From positions 60,339 through 124,338 of the forward strand of contig NZ_JAOANW010000016.1 of NCBI RefSeq assembly GCF_026162365.1: a DNA stretch of 64,000 nt. The letters run 5' to 3'. The notes under the pieces are model-generated. The model searched no databases. It was not told the DNA's origin and was given only the letters and a program-made list of their open reading frames with translations. The DNA is from Nitratireductor luteus. GTDB lineage: Bacteria > Pseudomonadota > Alphaproteobacteria > Rhizobiales > Rhizobiaceae. Within the stretch, counting starts at the first letter, position 1, and each line of letters starts with the position of its first letter. The position numbers and the translations under genes were made by a program. Below are positions 45,264-55,116 of the stretch, one piece after another.

Positions 45264-46724
45264 ATGTCGCTCACCACTGCTTTGAGTATCGCACAGTCGG
45301 CGCTATTCAATACGTCTCGGCAGACGAGCGTCGTTTCCCGCAACATCTCGGAGGCGTCCAATCCAGATTATGCGCGACGCAACGCGATCCTTTCGAGCAC
45401 GGGAGCCGGTGCGCGCGTCGCCGAGGTCCGCAGGGCAACCAACGAAATCCTCTTCCGGCAAAATCTGTCGGCGATATCGAGCTGGCAGGCGCAATCCGGC
45501 CTTTCTCGCGGCCTCGACACGTTGCAGCTCCAGATCAACGGCGTCGACAACGCCACCTCGCCTGCGGCGTCGCTCGGTCAGCTCATTCAGGCGCTGGAAA
45601 CCTACGCGGCAACGCCCTCCAACAAGACGCTAGCGGAAAACGCCGTCAACGCGGCCCGCAGCACTGTCCGCACCCTGAACAGTGGCACGGCCGCCGTCCA
45701 GTCTTTCCGCGCCGATGCCGATCGGGAAATCGCGCAATCGGTCGAGGAGTTGAACCGCCTCCTGGCCGACTTCGAAAGTGTGAACAGGCAGATCGTCACC
45801 GGCACACGCATGGGGCGCGACGTCAATGATGCGCTGGACCAGCGTGAAGCGCTCCTGAAAAAGATCGCCGAATATGTCCCTGTATCCACCATCAGGCGCG
45901 GCGACAACGACATGGTGGTCATGACGCACGACGGCGCGACCCTGTTCGAAACCGTCGCCCGCCCGATAACGTTCGCCCAGACAGAAACCTATACCGCCAG
46001 CACGAGCGGCAATCAGGTTTATGTCGACGGCGTGCCGCTTAGTGCCGGCTCCGGAGGCAACACCACCGCGACCGGCAGGCTGGCGGCCCAGTTGCAGCTT
46101 CGCGATACGGTAGCGGTGCAGATGCAGCAACAACTCGACGAGGCCGCGCGCGGGCTGATCACGGCTTTTGCTGAGACCGACCCGAACGGCGTCCTCGCAG
46201 ATGCCGCCGGTCTGTTCACCTGGTCGGCCGGGCCGAGTCTCCCGGCATCCGGCACTCTGATCGATGGCCTCGCCGGCACCATTACCGTGAACGCTGCCAT
46301 GGATTCCACGCAAGGCGGCGATCCGGAACTGCTCCGGGATGGCGGCGCGAATGGCGCTGCCTATGTCCATAACGGCACCGGCGGCGCCTCGTTTTCGGAC
46401 CTGCTTCTGGCCTACACAGCCAAGCTCGACGAACCCATGGCCTTCGATCCGGCGGCTTCACTTGGCGCTTCCATGAGCCTTGGCGCATTCACCTCCGGCT
46501 CCATCAGTTGGCTCGAAAGCCTGAGGCGAGAAGCTTCCACTGGCGCCGAGGCCAAGGAAGCATTCATCACCCGGACCGAGGCGGCGCTTTCCAACGAAAC
46601 CGGGGTCAATATCGATGAGGAAATGGCGTTGCTTCTCGACCTCGAGCATTCCTATCAGGCTTCCGCGCGGCTCATGAGCGTCATCGACGAGATGCTGGGC
46701 ACCTTGATATCGATTGCGAGGTAG
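45264..46724 (+). CDS. flgK: Hook-filament junction protein FlgK (HAP1)
   Basis: 486 aa. N-terminus LTTALSIAQSALFNTSRQTS, VVSRNISEASNPDYARRNAI; the coiled N-terminal continuation VEELNRLLADFESVNRQIVT; C-terminus EEMALLLDLEHSYQASARLM. It connects the hook to the filament. AAGGAG precedes the start; flgL follows after five bases. Confidence 0.95.
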   Translation: MSLTTALSIAQSALFNTSRQTSVVSRNISEASNPDYARRNAILSSTGAGARVAEVRRATNEILFRQNLSAISSWQAQSGLSRGLDTLQLQINGVDNATSPAASLGQLIQALETYAATPSNKTLAENAVNAARSTVRTLNSGTAAVQSFRADADREIAQSVEELNRLLADFESVNRQIVTGTRMGRDVNDALDQREALLKKIAEYVPVSTIRRGDNDMVVMTHDGATLFETVARPITFAQTETYTASTSGNQVYVDGVPLSAGSGGNTTATGRLAAQLQLRDTVAVQMQQQLDEAARGLITAFAETDPNGVLADAAGLFTWSAGPSLPASGTLIDGLAGTITVNAAMDSTQGGDPELLRDGGANGAAYVHNGTGGASFSDLLLAYTAKLDEPMAFDPAASLGASMSLGAFTSGSISWLESLRREASTGAEAKEAFITRTEAALSNETGVNIDEEMALLLDLEHSYQASARLMSVIDEMLGTLISIAR

Positions 46725-46729
46725 CCGTC

Positions 46730-47779
46730 ATGAAAACCTCCTTCATTTCATCCCATGCCATGTCGCACTCCATGCGCAGCCAGATGATGCGCATGCAGGT
46801 GGAACTTGCACAGAAACAACAGGAAGCCACTACAGGCCGCGTGGCCGATGCAGGCGTCGCGCTCGGCGCGCGGGCGGGTTACAGTTTTTCCATGGCGCGT
46901 GACATCGAGCGCTACGAAGGACTGCTCGATTCCAACAGCGTGGCGGCTAACCGGCTGGGCGCCACACAGAACTCGCTTCAGCAGCTCAGCGACATCGGCT
47001 CGGAGTTTCTTTCCACACTGACGGCGGCCGTTTCGGGCGTAGACGACACCGCTATCGTACGCACAAGCGCCGAGCGCGTTCTGGAATCGGTAACCAGCAT
47101 CCTCAACAGCAATCTCAACGGCGAATACCTGTTCGCAGGCATCAATACGGACGTGAAGCCGATCAACGACTTCACCGCGCCGGGCGCGCCCAACAAGGCC
47201 CAGTTCGACGCCGACTTCTTCGGCTATTTCGGCTTTGGGCAGACTGACCCGGCGGCGGCCAATATCACCGCCGCCCAGATGAACGACTTCCTGAGCACGG
47301 TGCTGGAACCAAGCTTCATGGGCACCGGCTGGCAGGCCACATGGTCGAACGCTTCCAACGAGACGATCACCAGCCGCATCACACAGAACGAAACTGCCGA
47401 GACGTCCACGACGGCAAACAGCACCGGCATGCGCAAGTTGGCGCTGGTCGCCGCGTCACTGTCCGACCTCCTCGAGGGGTCTCTCAACGCCGAGGCCCGC
47501 GCCGCGCTCTATCAGCGATCGACGGCCCTGATCGGCGAAGCCGTCGCCGACATTGCCAAGACCCAGTCGGAAGTGGGCGTGGCCGAGAACCGCATCCAGG
47601 ATGCCAACGAACGCGTCTCCGCGCAGATCGATCTCTTCAAGACCTTCATCACCGACCTCGAAGGCGTCGACGCCTTTGAGGCGGCGACAAAGGTCAACGA
47701 GCTTCTCACCCAAATCGAAACCTCCTACGCGCTTACAGCGCGCATCCAGCAGTTGAGCCTGCTCAACTACCTGTCGTAA
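46730..47779 (+). CDS. flgL: Hook-filament junction protein FlgL (HAP3)
   Basis: 349 aa. The N-terminus (MSHSMRSQMMRMQVELAQKQ, QEATTGRVADAGVALGARAG) and the segment SNLNGEYLFAGINTDVKPIN are typical FlgL; the C-terminal helix ends in ARIQQLSLLNYLS. It forms the second junction zone and the filament base. Confidence 0.94.
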   Translation: MKTSFISSHAMSHSMRSQMMRMQVELAQKQQEATTGRVADAGVALGARAGYSFSMARDIERYEGLLDSNSVAANRLGATQNSLQQLSDIGSEFLSTLTAAVSGVDDTAIVRTSAERVLESVTSILNSNLNGEYLFAGINTDVKPINDFTAPGAPNKAQFDADFFGYFGFGQTDPAAANITAAQMNDFLSTVLEPSFMGTGWQATWSNASNETITSRITQNETAETSTTANSTGMRKLALVAASLSDLLEGSLNAEARAALYQRSTALIGEAVADIAKTQSEVGVAENRIQDANERVSAQIDLFKTFITDLEGVDAFEAATKVNELLTQIETSYALTARIQQLSLLNYLS

Positions 47780-47805
47780 CCGTCAGCAAGCGAGATCGCA
47801 GACCC

Positions 47806-48153
47806 ATGTATCAATTTTCCTACAGCGAGGTTCAGACAGATTCCGTCGCCGACGCGAAGGACCGGGAACGCCAGCTCCTGACACGATCGATCGACCTGCT
47901 GACCGCTGCCCGCGAGGCGGGAGTTGAGTCCCGGGAATCCATCGAGGCCGTCCTGTTCATGAACCGGGTCTGGACCTCGCTGATCGAGGATCTGGGCAAC
48001 CCGGACAACGAATTGCCGAAGGAATTGCGGGCCAATCTCATCTCCATCGGCCTCTGGCTGCTGCGCGAAGGCGAGGAAGTGCGCCAGGGTCGCTCCAACA
48101 ATTTCGACGGCCTGATCGAGGTCTCGCAGATCATACGTGACGGCATGAGATGA
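47806..48153 (+). CDS. flaF: Flagellar regulator FlaF
   Basis: 115 aa. [20 protein letters not shown] and [20 protein letters not shown] match FlaF, which in Caulobacter and rhizobia/Brucella acts against FlbT to promote flagellin translation and secretion. It is coupled to flbT by an ATGA overlap. Confidence 0.93.
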   Translation: MYQFSYSEVQTDSVADAKDRERQLLTRSIDLLTAAREAGVESRESIEAVLFMNRVWTSLIEDLGNPDNELPKELRANLISIGLWLLREGEEVRQGRSNNFDGLIEVSQIIRDGMR

Positions 48154-48587
48154 AAAACACGCTCAAGATCTCGCTGAAGGCGAACGAGAAGATCTATGTG
48201 AACGGCGCGGTCATCAAGGCCGACCGCAAATGCTCGCTGGAATTCCTCAACGACGTCCAGTTCCTGCTGCAGAACCATGTTCTGCAGCCCGAGGATGCGA
48301 GCACGCCGCTGCGCCAGCTCTATTTCGTCGTCCAGATCATGCTGATGAACCCGGAAGGTGCCGAGGCAACGCGAACGGTGTTCAGGCAGACCATCGCCAA
48401 TCTGCTTAAGGCCTTCAAGGACCAGGACATTCTCGTCGAGCTCAAGGACATCGATACGCTCGTCTGCGAAGGCCAGGTCTACGACGCGCTGAAGGCGATC
48501 CGCGCGCTATACCCTCTCGAGGCCGACATTCTCGGCCGCGAGGACGACGACACACAATTTGCCTTCGCCAGGGCCGTGGGAGAATAG
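48150..48587 (+). CDS. flbT: Flagellin translation regulator FlbT
   Basis: 145 aa. [20 protein letters not shown] and [20 protein letters not shown] are the FlbT signature. It binds flagellin mRNA leaders and tunes their translation and stability: a repressor in Caulobacter, an activator in Brucella. The likely targets here are the leaders of the two flagellin genes. Confidence 0.94.
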   Translation: MKNTLKISLKANEKIYVNGAVIKADRKCSLEFLNDVQFLLQNHVLQPEDASTPLRQLYFVVQIMLMNPEGAEATRTVFRQTIANLLKAFKDQDILVELKDIDTLVCEGQVYDALKAIRALYPLEADILGREDDDTQFAFARAVGE

Positions 48588-48588
48588 G

Positions 48589-48984
48589 ATGAACGTATCC
48601 AATGTGACGCTTGACGCCGGAGCGGCAACCAACCCCGCCCAATCCTCCGGGCAGGCGGTCGACTACCAGTCCTTTCTCAAGCTGCTGGTGGCGGAGATGA
48701 AGAACCAGGACCCGACGAGCCCGATGGAATCCACCGACTATGTGGCGCAGCTGGCTACGTTCTCGCAGGTCGAGCAGTCGGTCCAGATCAACTCGAAGCT
48801 CGACCAGATCCTGCAGGCGTCCTCGCTGTCGCAGGCCAGCGGCCTGATCGGACGACAGATCACTTCCGCGGACGAAAGCCAGACAGGCATCGTGAAGGAA
48901 GTGCGCCTTTTCAGCGACGGCGTGGTCGCCGTTCTGGAAAGCGGCGAAAAAGTCGTCGTCGGCCCCGGCGTGTCGATACGCTAG
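48589..48984 (+). CDS. flgD: Hook-cap protein FlgD (short, N-terminal domain type)
   Basis: 131 aa from ATG 48589, after GGGAGAATAGG. The conserved N-terminal part DYQSFLKLLVAEMKNQDPTS and ATFSQVEQSVQINSKLDQIL is present, followed by a single small beta domain (GLIGRQITSADESQTGIVKE). The larger FlgD C-terminal domains of enterobacteria are missing, which is normal for rhizobia. It caps the growing hook. Confidence 0.93.
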   Translation: MNVSNVTLDAGAATNPAQSSGQAVDYQSFLKLLVAEMKNQDPTSPMESTDYVAQLATFSQVEQSVQINSKLDQILQASSLSQASGLIGRQITSADESQTGIVKEVRLFSDGVVAVLESGEKVVVGPGVSIR

Positions 48985-48987
48985 CCT

Positions 48988-49254
48988 ATGAACGAAGCCG
49001 ACGCCCTCGATATCGTTCAGTATGCCATCTGGACCGTGCTGGTGGCATCCGGGCCGGCTGTTATCGTGGCGATGGTTGTCGGCGTGGGCATAGCGCTCGT
49101 CCAAGCCCTGACCCAGGTGCAGGAAATCACGCTTACCTTCGTGCCCAAGATCGTGGCTATCCTGCTTGCTGTCGCCTTTTCCGGCCCCTTCGTCGGCTCG
49201 CAGATATCCTCCTTCACTACGGTGATTTTCCAGCGCATCGAGAGCGGATTCTAG
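48988..49254 (+). CDS. fliQ: Flagellar export gate protein FliQ
   Basis: 88 aa, two membrane helices (about 13-35 and 52-75). Motifs: IVAMVVGVGIALVQALTQVQ, EITLTFVPKIVAILLAVAFS. It builds the export channel with FliP and FliR. It starts three bases after flgD. Confidence 0.95.
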   Translation: MNEADALDIVQYAIWTVLVASGPAVIVAMVVGVGIALVQALTQVQEITLTFVPKIVAILLAVAFSGPFVGSQISSFTTVIFQRIESGF

Positions 49255-49326
49255 GCAGGTCGGAAAGGCTTCCTCCGCCTTCGCGCAAGCTTGAGCCCAT
49301 AATGTGCCGCCATTCAGGAGGCAGAA

Positions 49327-51414
49327 ATGGCGCTCAGCGAAGTCATCGCCGGTACCGAAACCCGCAAGCATAGCCGCGACATCGGCTTTGCCGTCGGCAT
49401 CATCATCATTCTGGCGGTCCTGTTCCTGCCGGTTCCGGCATTCCTGATCGATGTCGGCCTGGCGTTCTCCATCGCTTTTTCCGTCCTTATCCTGATGGTG
49501 GCGCTGTGGATTCCGCGCCCGCTCGACTTTTCGTCGTTTCCTACCATCCTGCTGATCGCGACGATGATGCGGCTTTCACTCAATATCGCGACCACCCGCA
49601 TGATCCTGTCGGAGGGTCATGAAGGCACCAATGCGGCGGGATTTGTGATCGGTGGCTTCTCGCAGCTCGTCATGAGCGGCGACTTCGTCATAGGTCTGAT
49701 CGTCTTCCTGATCCTGATCGTGGTGAACTTCGTCGTCATCACCAAGGGCTCGACCCGCATCGCCGAAGTGGGCGCGCGCTTCACCCTCGACGCCATCCCC
49801 GGTAAGCAGATGTCCATCGACGCGGACCTGTCGGCCGGCACCATCGACGACAAGGAGGCCCAGCGCCGCCGGCACGAGCTGGAGGAGGAAAGCTCCTTCT
49901 TCGGCGCCATGGACGGCGCCTCGAAATTCGTGCGCGGCGATGCCGTGGCTGGTCTCATCATCACCGCCATCAACATCGTCGGCGGCATCGCCATCGGCTA
50001 TTCCCGCCACGACATGGAGATCGGAGAAGCCGCCGACGTCTTCACCAAGCTCTCGGTGGGCGACGGCCTGGTTTCGCAGATCCCGGCGCTGATCGTCTCG
50101 CTGGCCGCCGGCCTGCTGGTGTCGAAGGGCGGAACCCGCGGCGCGGCCAACCAGGCGGTCTTCGGCCAGCTCGGAGCGCATCCGCGCGCGCTTGTCGTTG
50201 CGGCCTTGCTGTTGGCGGTGATCGGGCTGATGCCGGGACTTCCGGCGATACCCTTCCTGGCGCTGGCCGGGCTGCTGGCCGGCCTCGGCTACGTCCTGCC
50301 GCGCCGCGAGCGGCAGCGGGAGGAGGAAGCCAAGGCCGCCGTGCGTGAAAAGGAGCAATCTGTCGTCGACGAGGAACAGAATTCGGTCAAGGCCTCGCTC
50401 AAGACGGCCGAGATCGAACTGCTCATCGGCAAGCAGTTGTCGACGAAGCTCCTGGCCTCCCACCAGGAGCTGGCCTACCGCATGAACAAAATGCGCAAGA
50501 AGTTCGCCACGCAGTACGGCTTCGTCGTGCCCGAGGTGCGGCTGGCCGACGACTACGCCATCTCGCCGAAAAGCTATCAGATCAAGATCCACGGCACCGT
50601 CGTCACCGAACACCAGCTCCGGGTCGGCGAATTGATGGTGCTGCTCGGCGGCAAGCCCGCACCCGAAATGCCGGGCGAGGAGGTCAAGGAGCCCGCTTTC
50701 GGCATGCGCGCCTACTCCGTGCCGGAAATGTTTGCCGAGGATCTGAAGCGCGAGCAACTGCCCTTCGCCGACAACATGTCGGTGCTGCTGACGCATCTGA
50801 GCGAGGTTATCCGCAACAATCTGCCCCAGCTTCTGTCCTACAAGGACATGAAGGCGCTGATCGAACGGCTCGATCCCGAATACCGCAAGCTCGCCGACGA
50901 GATCTGCACCTCGCACATCACCTATCCGGGCCTGCAGGCCGTGCTGAAGCTGCTGCTTGCCGAGCGCATCTCCATCCGCAACCTGCATCTCATCATCGAG
51001 GCCATTGCCGAGATCGCGCCGCATATCCGACGCACCGAGCAGATCGTCGAGCACGTGCGCATCCGCATGGCCCAGCAGATCTGCGGCGACCTGAGCGAAG
51101 GCGGCGTGCTCAAGGTGCTGCGCCTCGGCAATCGCTGGGACCTTGCCTTCCACCAGAGCCTCAAGCGTGATGCCAAGGGCGAAGTCCGCGAGTTCGACAT
51201 CGACCCGCGCCAGCTCGAGGAATTCGGCCAGGAAGCGGGCAAGGCAATCCGCAGCCATCTCGACACCGGCGCGCGTTTCATTCTCGTCACCGCGCCCGAG
51301 GCCCGTCCCTATGTGCGTATGATCGTCGAAAGGCTGTTCCCGACGCTGCCCGTTCTCAGCCACGTCGAAATCGCCAAGGGAGTGGAACTGAACGTGCTCG
51401 GCGCGATCTCGTGA
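49327..51414 (+). CDS. flhA: Flagellar export gate protein FlhA
   Basis: 695 aa. A strong AGGAGG precedes the ATG. The N-terminal half has eight membrane segments with the FHIPEP-type loop ([20 protein letters not shown]) and [40 protein letters not shown]. The cytoplasmic half from about 360 ([23 protein letters not shown]-type end [20 protein letters not shown]) docks chaperone-substrate complexes. It is the largest gate subunit. Confidence 0.97.
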   Translation: MALSEVIAGTETRKHSRDIGFAVGIIIILAVLFLPVPAFLIDVGLAFSIAFSVLILMVALWIPRPLDFSSFPTILLIATMMRLSLNIATTRMILSEGHEGTNAAGFVIGGFSQLVMSGDFVIGLIVFLILIVVNFVVITKGSTRIAEVGARFTLDAIPGKQMSIDADLSAGTIDDKEAQRRRHELEEESSFFGAMDGASKFVRGDAVAGLIITAINIVGGIAIGYSRHDMEIGEAADVFTKLSVGDGLVSQIPALIVSLAAGLLVSKGGTRGAANQAVFGQLGAHPRALVVAALLLAVIGLMPGLPAIPFLALAGLLAGLGYVLPRRERQREEEAKAAVREKEQSVVDEEQNSVKASLKTAEIELLIGKQLSTKLLASHQELAYRMNKMRKKFATQYGFVVPEVRLADDYAISPKSYQIKIHGTVVTEHQLRVGELMVLLGGKPAPEMPGEEVKEPAFGMRAYSVPEMFAEDLKREQLPFADNMSVLLTHLSEVIRNNLPQLLSYKDMKALIERLDPEYRKLADEICTSHITYPGLQAVLKLLLAERISIRNLHLIIEAIAEIAPHIRRTEQIVEHVRIRMAQQICGDLSEGGVLKVLRLGNRWDLAFHQSLKRDAKGEVREFDIDPRQLEEFGQEAGKAIRSHLDTGARFILVTAPEARPYVRMIVERLFPTLPVLSHVEIAKGVELNVLGAIS

Positions 51415-51421
51415 CCTGAGG

Positions 51422-52168
51422 ATGATCGAAACCGCCGTCCTCGCCGCCTTTCTCGCCTTCTGCCGCATCGGCGCCTGCTTCATGTTCCTGCCGGGGCTGG
51501 GAAGCGCGCGGGTGCCGCCGCAGATCAGGCTCTTCGTGGCCGTCGCCGCCTCGCTGGCGCTCCTTGTGCATCTTTGGGAGGTCATCGTGCCGCACGTGAC
51601 GCGCCAGCCGGGTCCGCTGCTGCTTCTCATCGGCTCGGAGCTGCTGATCGGCTCGCTGATCGGCCTGGTCGCCCGCTACTACGTGCTCGCCCTGCAATTC
51701 ATCGGTTCGGCAATCGCCATGATGACAGGCTTCGGCATGGCCGGCGGCGGGCCGGCCATCGAGGAGCAGGAGCCCCAGCCTGCGATCGGCGCGCTGATAT
51801 CCTTCTCGGCGCTCATGCTGCTCTTCATCCTGGATTTTCACCACGCAATTATCGGTGCGTTGGTCGGTTCCTACCGCCTTGCCCCCATCGACGCACTATT
51901 CGATGCGCAGTCGGCGCTGGTCGATCTTACCGACACGCTCTCGGAAGCCTTCTTCGTCATGATCCGGCTCGGCAGCCCTTTCGTCGCCTACGCGATCCTG
52001 GTCAATCTGGCGATCGGTTTCATCAACAAGCTCACGCCCCAGATACCGATCTACTTCATCTCCCTGCCCTTCGTGATCGCCGGTGGCCTGCTGCTTCTCT
52101 ATATCGCCAGCGGCACGTTCCTCAGCTTGTTCGCTGACGGCTTCTTTCCCGCAACGGTGGGGCGATAG
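51422..52168 (+). CDS. fliR: Flagellar export gate protein FliR
   Basis: 248 aa with about six membrane segments (first MIETAVLAAFLAFCRIGACF). GSARVPPQIRLFVAVAASLA, LQFIGSAIAMMTGFGMAGGG, IGFINKLTPQIPIYFISLPF are family motifs. It completes the FliP-FliQ-FliR gate. It is cotranscribed with flhA. Confidence 0.95.
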   Translation: MIETAVLAAFLAFCRIGACFMFLPGLGSARVPPQIRLFVAVAASLALLVHLWEVIVPHVTRQPGPLLLLIGSELLIGSLIGLVARYYVLALQFIGSAIAMMTGFGMAGGGPAIEEQEPQPAIGALISFSALMLLFILDFHHAIIGALVGSYRLAPIDALFDAQSALVDLTDTLSEAFFVMIRLGSPFVAYAILVNLAIGFINKLTPQIPIYFISLPFVIAGGLLLLYIASGTFLSLFADGFFPATVGR

Positions 52169-52170
52169 GC

Positions 52171-52554
52171 ATGACGCACGATAGTAGAAAGCGGCTGGCC
52201 CGCCTCGTCACCCTGCAGGAAAGGCTCAAGGAACTCCACGAGGCCCGCCGTGCCGGCCACCTGCGCGAGGCGGCGGCGGCCGAAGAAGAGATGCGAGAGC
52301 TTGCGCGCCGCTTTGACGAACCGGAATCCCTTTCGAGCCTTTTCCCGGAGCTTTACCACGCCCGCATCGCCCGCGCCTCGGCCCGCGTGGACGCCAACCG
52401 GCTGGAGGCGGAAGCAGAAGCCCGAAACGTGGCGGCCAGCGACGCCCGCGCCACCGTTGCCAGCCGTGCCCATGGCGAAGCTGCGCGAAAGGACGAGCGC
52501 GAGACGGAGGAAAAAGGAATGCTGGAAATGCTCCAGCACCGCATAAAGCCTTGA
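52171..52554 (+). CDS. FliJ-like coiled-coil protein after fliR
   Basis: 127 aa, almost entirely helical and charged (RLARLVTLQERLKELHEARR, AEEEMRELARRFDEPESLSS, RVDANRLEAEAEARNVAASD). Length, coiled-coil layout and position (two bases after fliR, in the export operon) suggest FliJ, the stalk that links FliI to FlhA; similarity to characterised FliJ is too low to be sure. Confidence 0.65.
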   Translation: MTHDSRKRLARLVTLQERLKELHEARRAGHLREAAAAEEEMRELARRFDEPESLSSLFPELYHARIARASARVDANRLEAEAEARNVAASDARATVASRAHGEAARKDERETEEKGMLEMLQHRIKP

Positions 52555-52626
52555 AGCGACGTGGCGCAAGCCTGCCGCAAGCTTATCCTGAGATAGTCGA
52601 TGCAACGAGATCAGGAAAGGTTCCCA

Positions 52627-53154
52627 GTGGCCGTTTCACTCCCCGGCGATATCGTGCTGGACATTGCTCGCGCAGCCGACCCGCAAAAGGTCGCCGCAGC
52701 GCGGGCCAAGCTGCAGGCAGTCGCCGGCGGCAGTACGCCAGCCACCACGTTCCAGGTTGCAACGGAGGCGCACCCCGCTCCCCGGGCGACTGCGCACGCG
52801 GCCGTGCCGGAGCACTTCGTGCAGTTCGAATCCATGGTGCTGCAGAACTTCCTGACGACCATGCTGCCGGAGGACAATGCGGCCGTATTCGGCAAGGGCC
52901 TGTCAGGCGAGATGTGGCGCACGATGCTGGCTCAGCAGATCGGCGAAGCGATGGCCCGCCAAGGCGGTATAGGCATCGCCGAGCGCGTGCTGGGCGACCA
53001 TCTTCTCGAGGACGGCAAGAAGGTCCCGATAGCCGGCGTCACGGCGGGCCCGGCAGCCAAAGAGGCCGCCGAACAGTCAGCCCTTTCCACGGCGATGATC
53101 GAGCAACTGGAACGAACGATGGCGAGGTCCCTCGCCGCCGATGACGAAACGTAG
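52627..53154 (+). CDS. flgJ: Rod-binding protein FlgJ (N-terminal domain only)
   Basis: 175 aa from GTG 52627, chosen because AGGAAAGG lies about six bases upstream and the protein then starts AVSLPGDIVLDIARAADPQK; an ATG at 52600 is an alternative. The rod-binding domain is clear (about 70-125: FVQFESMVLQNFLTTMLPED, GKGLSGEMWRTMLAQQIGEA). No muramidase domain follows. It acts as the rod-cap scaffold. Confidence 0.88.
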   Translation: MAVSLPGDIVLDIARAADPQKVAAARAKLQAVAGGSTPATTFQVATEAHPAPRATAHAAVPEHFVQFESMVLQNFLTTMLPEDNAAVFGKGLSGEMWRTMLAQQIGEAMARQGGIGIAERVLGDHLLEDGKKVPIAGVTAGPAAKEAAEQSALSTAMIEQLERTMARSLAADDET

Positions 53155-53202
53155 ACCCGCGGCGGCACCAGCCCCGCGGACATAAAACAAGTGACGTCTG
53201 CC

Positions 53203-53610
53203 ATGTATGACATGACCACAATCACGACCTCCGCTCCCGCAACCGATGATCAGCGCGCGCCCCTGCAGGCAGCGAGCCTGCTGGCGCTCATCGAACGTAT
53301 CGCCGAGAACGTGGACGCGGAAACCGAGGCCCTGCGGGACGATCCGAAATTCGACCTGAAGAGCTCCAACGTACGAAAAAGCCGCCATCTCTACGAGCTT
53401 GGCCGGGCTTTCAAGAACGTGAATCGCGATGAGCTCGGCCCCCAGCACCATGAAGCCATGGCCGTTCTGCGTACGAGGCTGCAACGCAACGAGGCGGCCA
53501 TAAAAGCCCATTTGAGCGCGGTGAGCGAGATAGCCTCCATTATCCAGGATGTGATCGAACGCGCCCAAGCGGACGGCACCTATTCCGCCAACGCCTTCGC
53601 TGCGGGCTGA
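53203..53610 (+). CDS. flgN: FlgN-like flagellar export chaperone candidate
   Basis: 135 aa from ATG 53203 (start uncertain; GTG 53191 and ATG 53212 are also in frame). Mostly helical (LLALIERIAENVDAETEALR, RKSRHLYELGRAFKNVNRDE, IIQDVIERAQADGTYSANAF). FlgN chaperones FlgK and FlgL, and genes of this kind follow flgJ in rhizobial clusters. The assignment is from layout and position more than motif. Confidence 0.6.
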   Translation: MYDMTTITTSAPATDDQRAPLQAASLLALIERIAENVDAETEALRDDPKFDLKSSNVRKSRHLYELGRAFKNVNRDELGPQHHEAMAVLRTRLQRNEAAIKAHLSAVSEIASIIQDVIERAQADGTYSANAFAAG

Positions 53611-53616
53611 TCATCG

Positions 53617-54102
53617 ATGATGAAATTCATCTTCGTCGCCATATGGATCAGCGGGGCCACTTTGGGCTCCGTTTTCTACTCATTCCAGCTCGCCCAGGCG
53701 CGCAAGAACGCCGAGCCTCTGCCGGCCTTTTTCGGTGGGCTCGACTATGTGCGCAGCGGCGTGATTTCCGTGCCGGTGGTCAAGGACGGGGGCGTCGGCG
53801 GCTATTTCCTGACACGTCTGGTGTATACGGTCGAGCCGGAGAAGATGAAGGTGCTGACACTGCCGGCCGAAGTGCTGATGGTCGACCAGCTCCACGCCTA
53901 TCTTTACGCCAACCCGCAGATCGACTTTTCGGCGCAGGAGACCGTCGATCTCGACGCCTTCAGAAACGGCATTCGCGACAGCATAAATGCGCGCGTCGGC
54001 GAAAAACTGGTACACGATGTTATGATCGAACAGATCGACTACCTGTCCAAGTCCGACATCCGCGACAACGCCATCCGCCGCCGCATCGGCCCCGGCGAAT
54101 GA
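53617..54102 (+). CDS. Single-pass membrane protein at the end of the flagellar cluster
   Basis: 161 aa with an N-terminal helix (about 3-25, KFIFVAIWISGATLGSVFYS) and a periplasmic part of about 135 residues (FLTRLVYTVEPEKMKVLTLP, INARVGEKLVHDVMIEQIDY). The layout, an anchored domain ending in a helical dimer-like segment, recalls FliL or stomatin-type proteins, but no family is certain. It starts six bases after the flgN-like gene, so it is probably cotranscribed. Confidence 0.72.
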   Translation: MMKFIFVAIWISGATLGSVFYSFQLAQARKNAEPLPAFFGGLDYVRSGVISVPVVKDGGVGGYFLTRLVYTVEPEKMKVLTLPAEVLMVDQLHAYLYANPQIDFSAQETVDLDAFRNGIRDSINARVGEKLVHDVMIEQIDYLSKSDIRDNAIRRRIGPGE

Positions 54103-54371
54103 GCCGGCAGCCCCCGTACATGTAAGCCTATGCGGCAAACCTGTTCATAAACATCGCATTTACGCCATATTCTGACGGCAACAGCCTCCATATATCGATT
54201 CCGAATTCGATTGTTTCAGTCCGCAGTGCGCAATTTTGGCGCTTGCGGGGTTTTTTCAGTTTAAAGGCGCGTTTGGCGCCTATTTTAGCGATAGGGTATC
54301 AGTTGACCAATTATACGCGAGAGGCCGTTCATCCGCCCCGCCTGCAAGAGCCTGCAACCAATTCCCAAATC

Positions 54372-54929
54372 ATGGGCCAGGAAGATGGCAGGACAGAGCA
54401 GGACGCGGACCGTGCACCGTGTTGCAGCGCGGGAGCGCATGGCGATCTGTGTGTGGACCGCACCTTGCTGCCTTGCATGACGTCCATTCTCGATCACAAG
54501 CTGCGCAGGGCCCAGCTTCTGGTGTTTCAGGATTTCGCCGCAACTTTCTCGAAGCTCAGGCTGCGTCCGGCCGAGTTCTCGGTGCTTGCCATGATCGCCA
54601 AGCATCCGGGGCAGAAGCAGACCACGATCGCCGAGGGCCTCGGCATCAAGCGCGCGAACTTCGTGGCGCTGATGGACAGCCTGGAGCGGCGCGGCCTGGC
54701 CGAGCGCCGCAAGGGCGAGCATGATCGCCGTTCGCACTCGCTTCATCTTACCGAGGAGGGCACCCGGTTCGTCGAGGGCATGACTCAGCTCTGGTCCGAG
54801 CACGAGGATCGCCTCGTGGCCAGGCTGGGCGGCGTGGAAAACCGGGAGCGTTTGATCACGCTTCTCGACAAGCTCCTGTGCGGCGCGCCGCCGCTCGCGG
54901 ACGATCCGGACCAGCCCGAAGCACATTGA
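54372..54929 (+). CDS. MarR-family transcriptional regulator
   Basis: 185 aa from ATG 54372; the frame is open to 54243 and no candidate has a good ribosome binding site, so the start is uncertain. An N-terminal extension with several Cys (APCCSAGAHGDLCVDRTLLP) precedes the MarR fold: LRPAEFSVLAMIAKHPGQKQ, TTIAEGLGIKRANFVALMDS, LERRGLAERRKGEHDRRSHS and a C-terminal dimer helix. The target is unknown. The upstream 54103-54371 region is AT-richer, with short symmetric stretches near 54197-54214, and may hold its operator. Confidence 0.85.
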   Translation: MGQEDGRTEQDADRAPCCSAGAHGDLCVDRTLLPCMTSILDHKLRRAQLLVFQDFAATFSKLRLRPAEFSVLAMIAKHPGQKQTTIAEGLGIKRANFVALMDSLERRGLAERRKGEHDRRSHSLHLTEEGTRFVEGMTQLWSEHEDRLVARLGGVENRERLITLLDKLLCGAPPLADDPDQPEAH

Positions 54930-54957
54930 CGTAAACGTAATCCAACTGCTATTGCGT

Positions 54958-54994
54958 CTGCACTTCGCGCCGGCTGGACGGGCGCGAAGTGCAG
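54958..54994. terminator. Strong hairpin after the MarR gene
   Basis: Perfect 14-bp arms CTGCACTTCGCGCC (54958-54971) and GGCGCGAAGTGCAG (54981-54994) with a 9-base loop, 28 bases after the MarR stop. No U-run follows, so it may be a factor-assisted terminator or mRNA 3' protector. Confidence 0.6.
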
Positions 54995-55116
54995 CAAGGC
55001 GGGCACTGCTCACAACGCACCGCAACCACGACCCGACGGCCTTTCGGCCGGGCGCTGTGGAATAATGAAAACACGCATCGCGCCCCTGGTGGATCGATGC
55101 TCCAGGAGTTGTGAAC

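Noticed and set aside
54197..54214. ATCGATTCCGAATTCGAT as MarR operator
   Set aside because: The two halves are only partly symmetric, and nothing ties it to the MarR protein; kept as a remark only.
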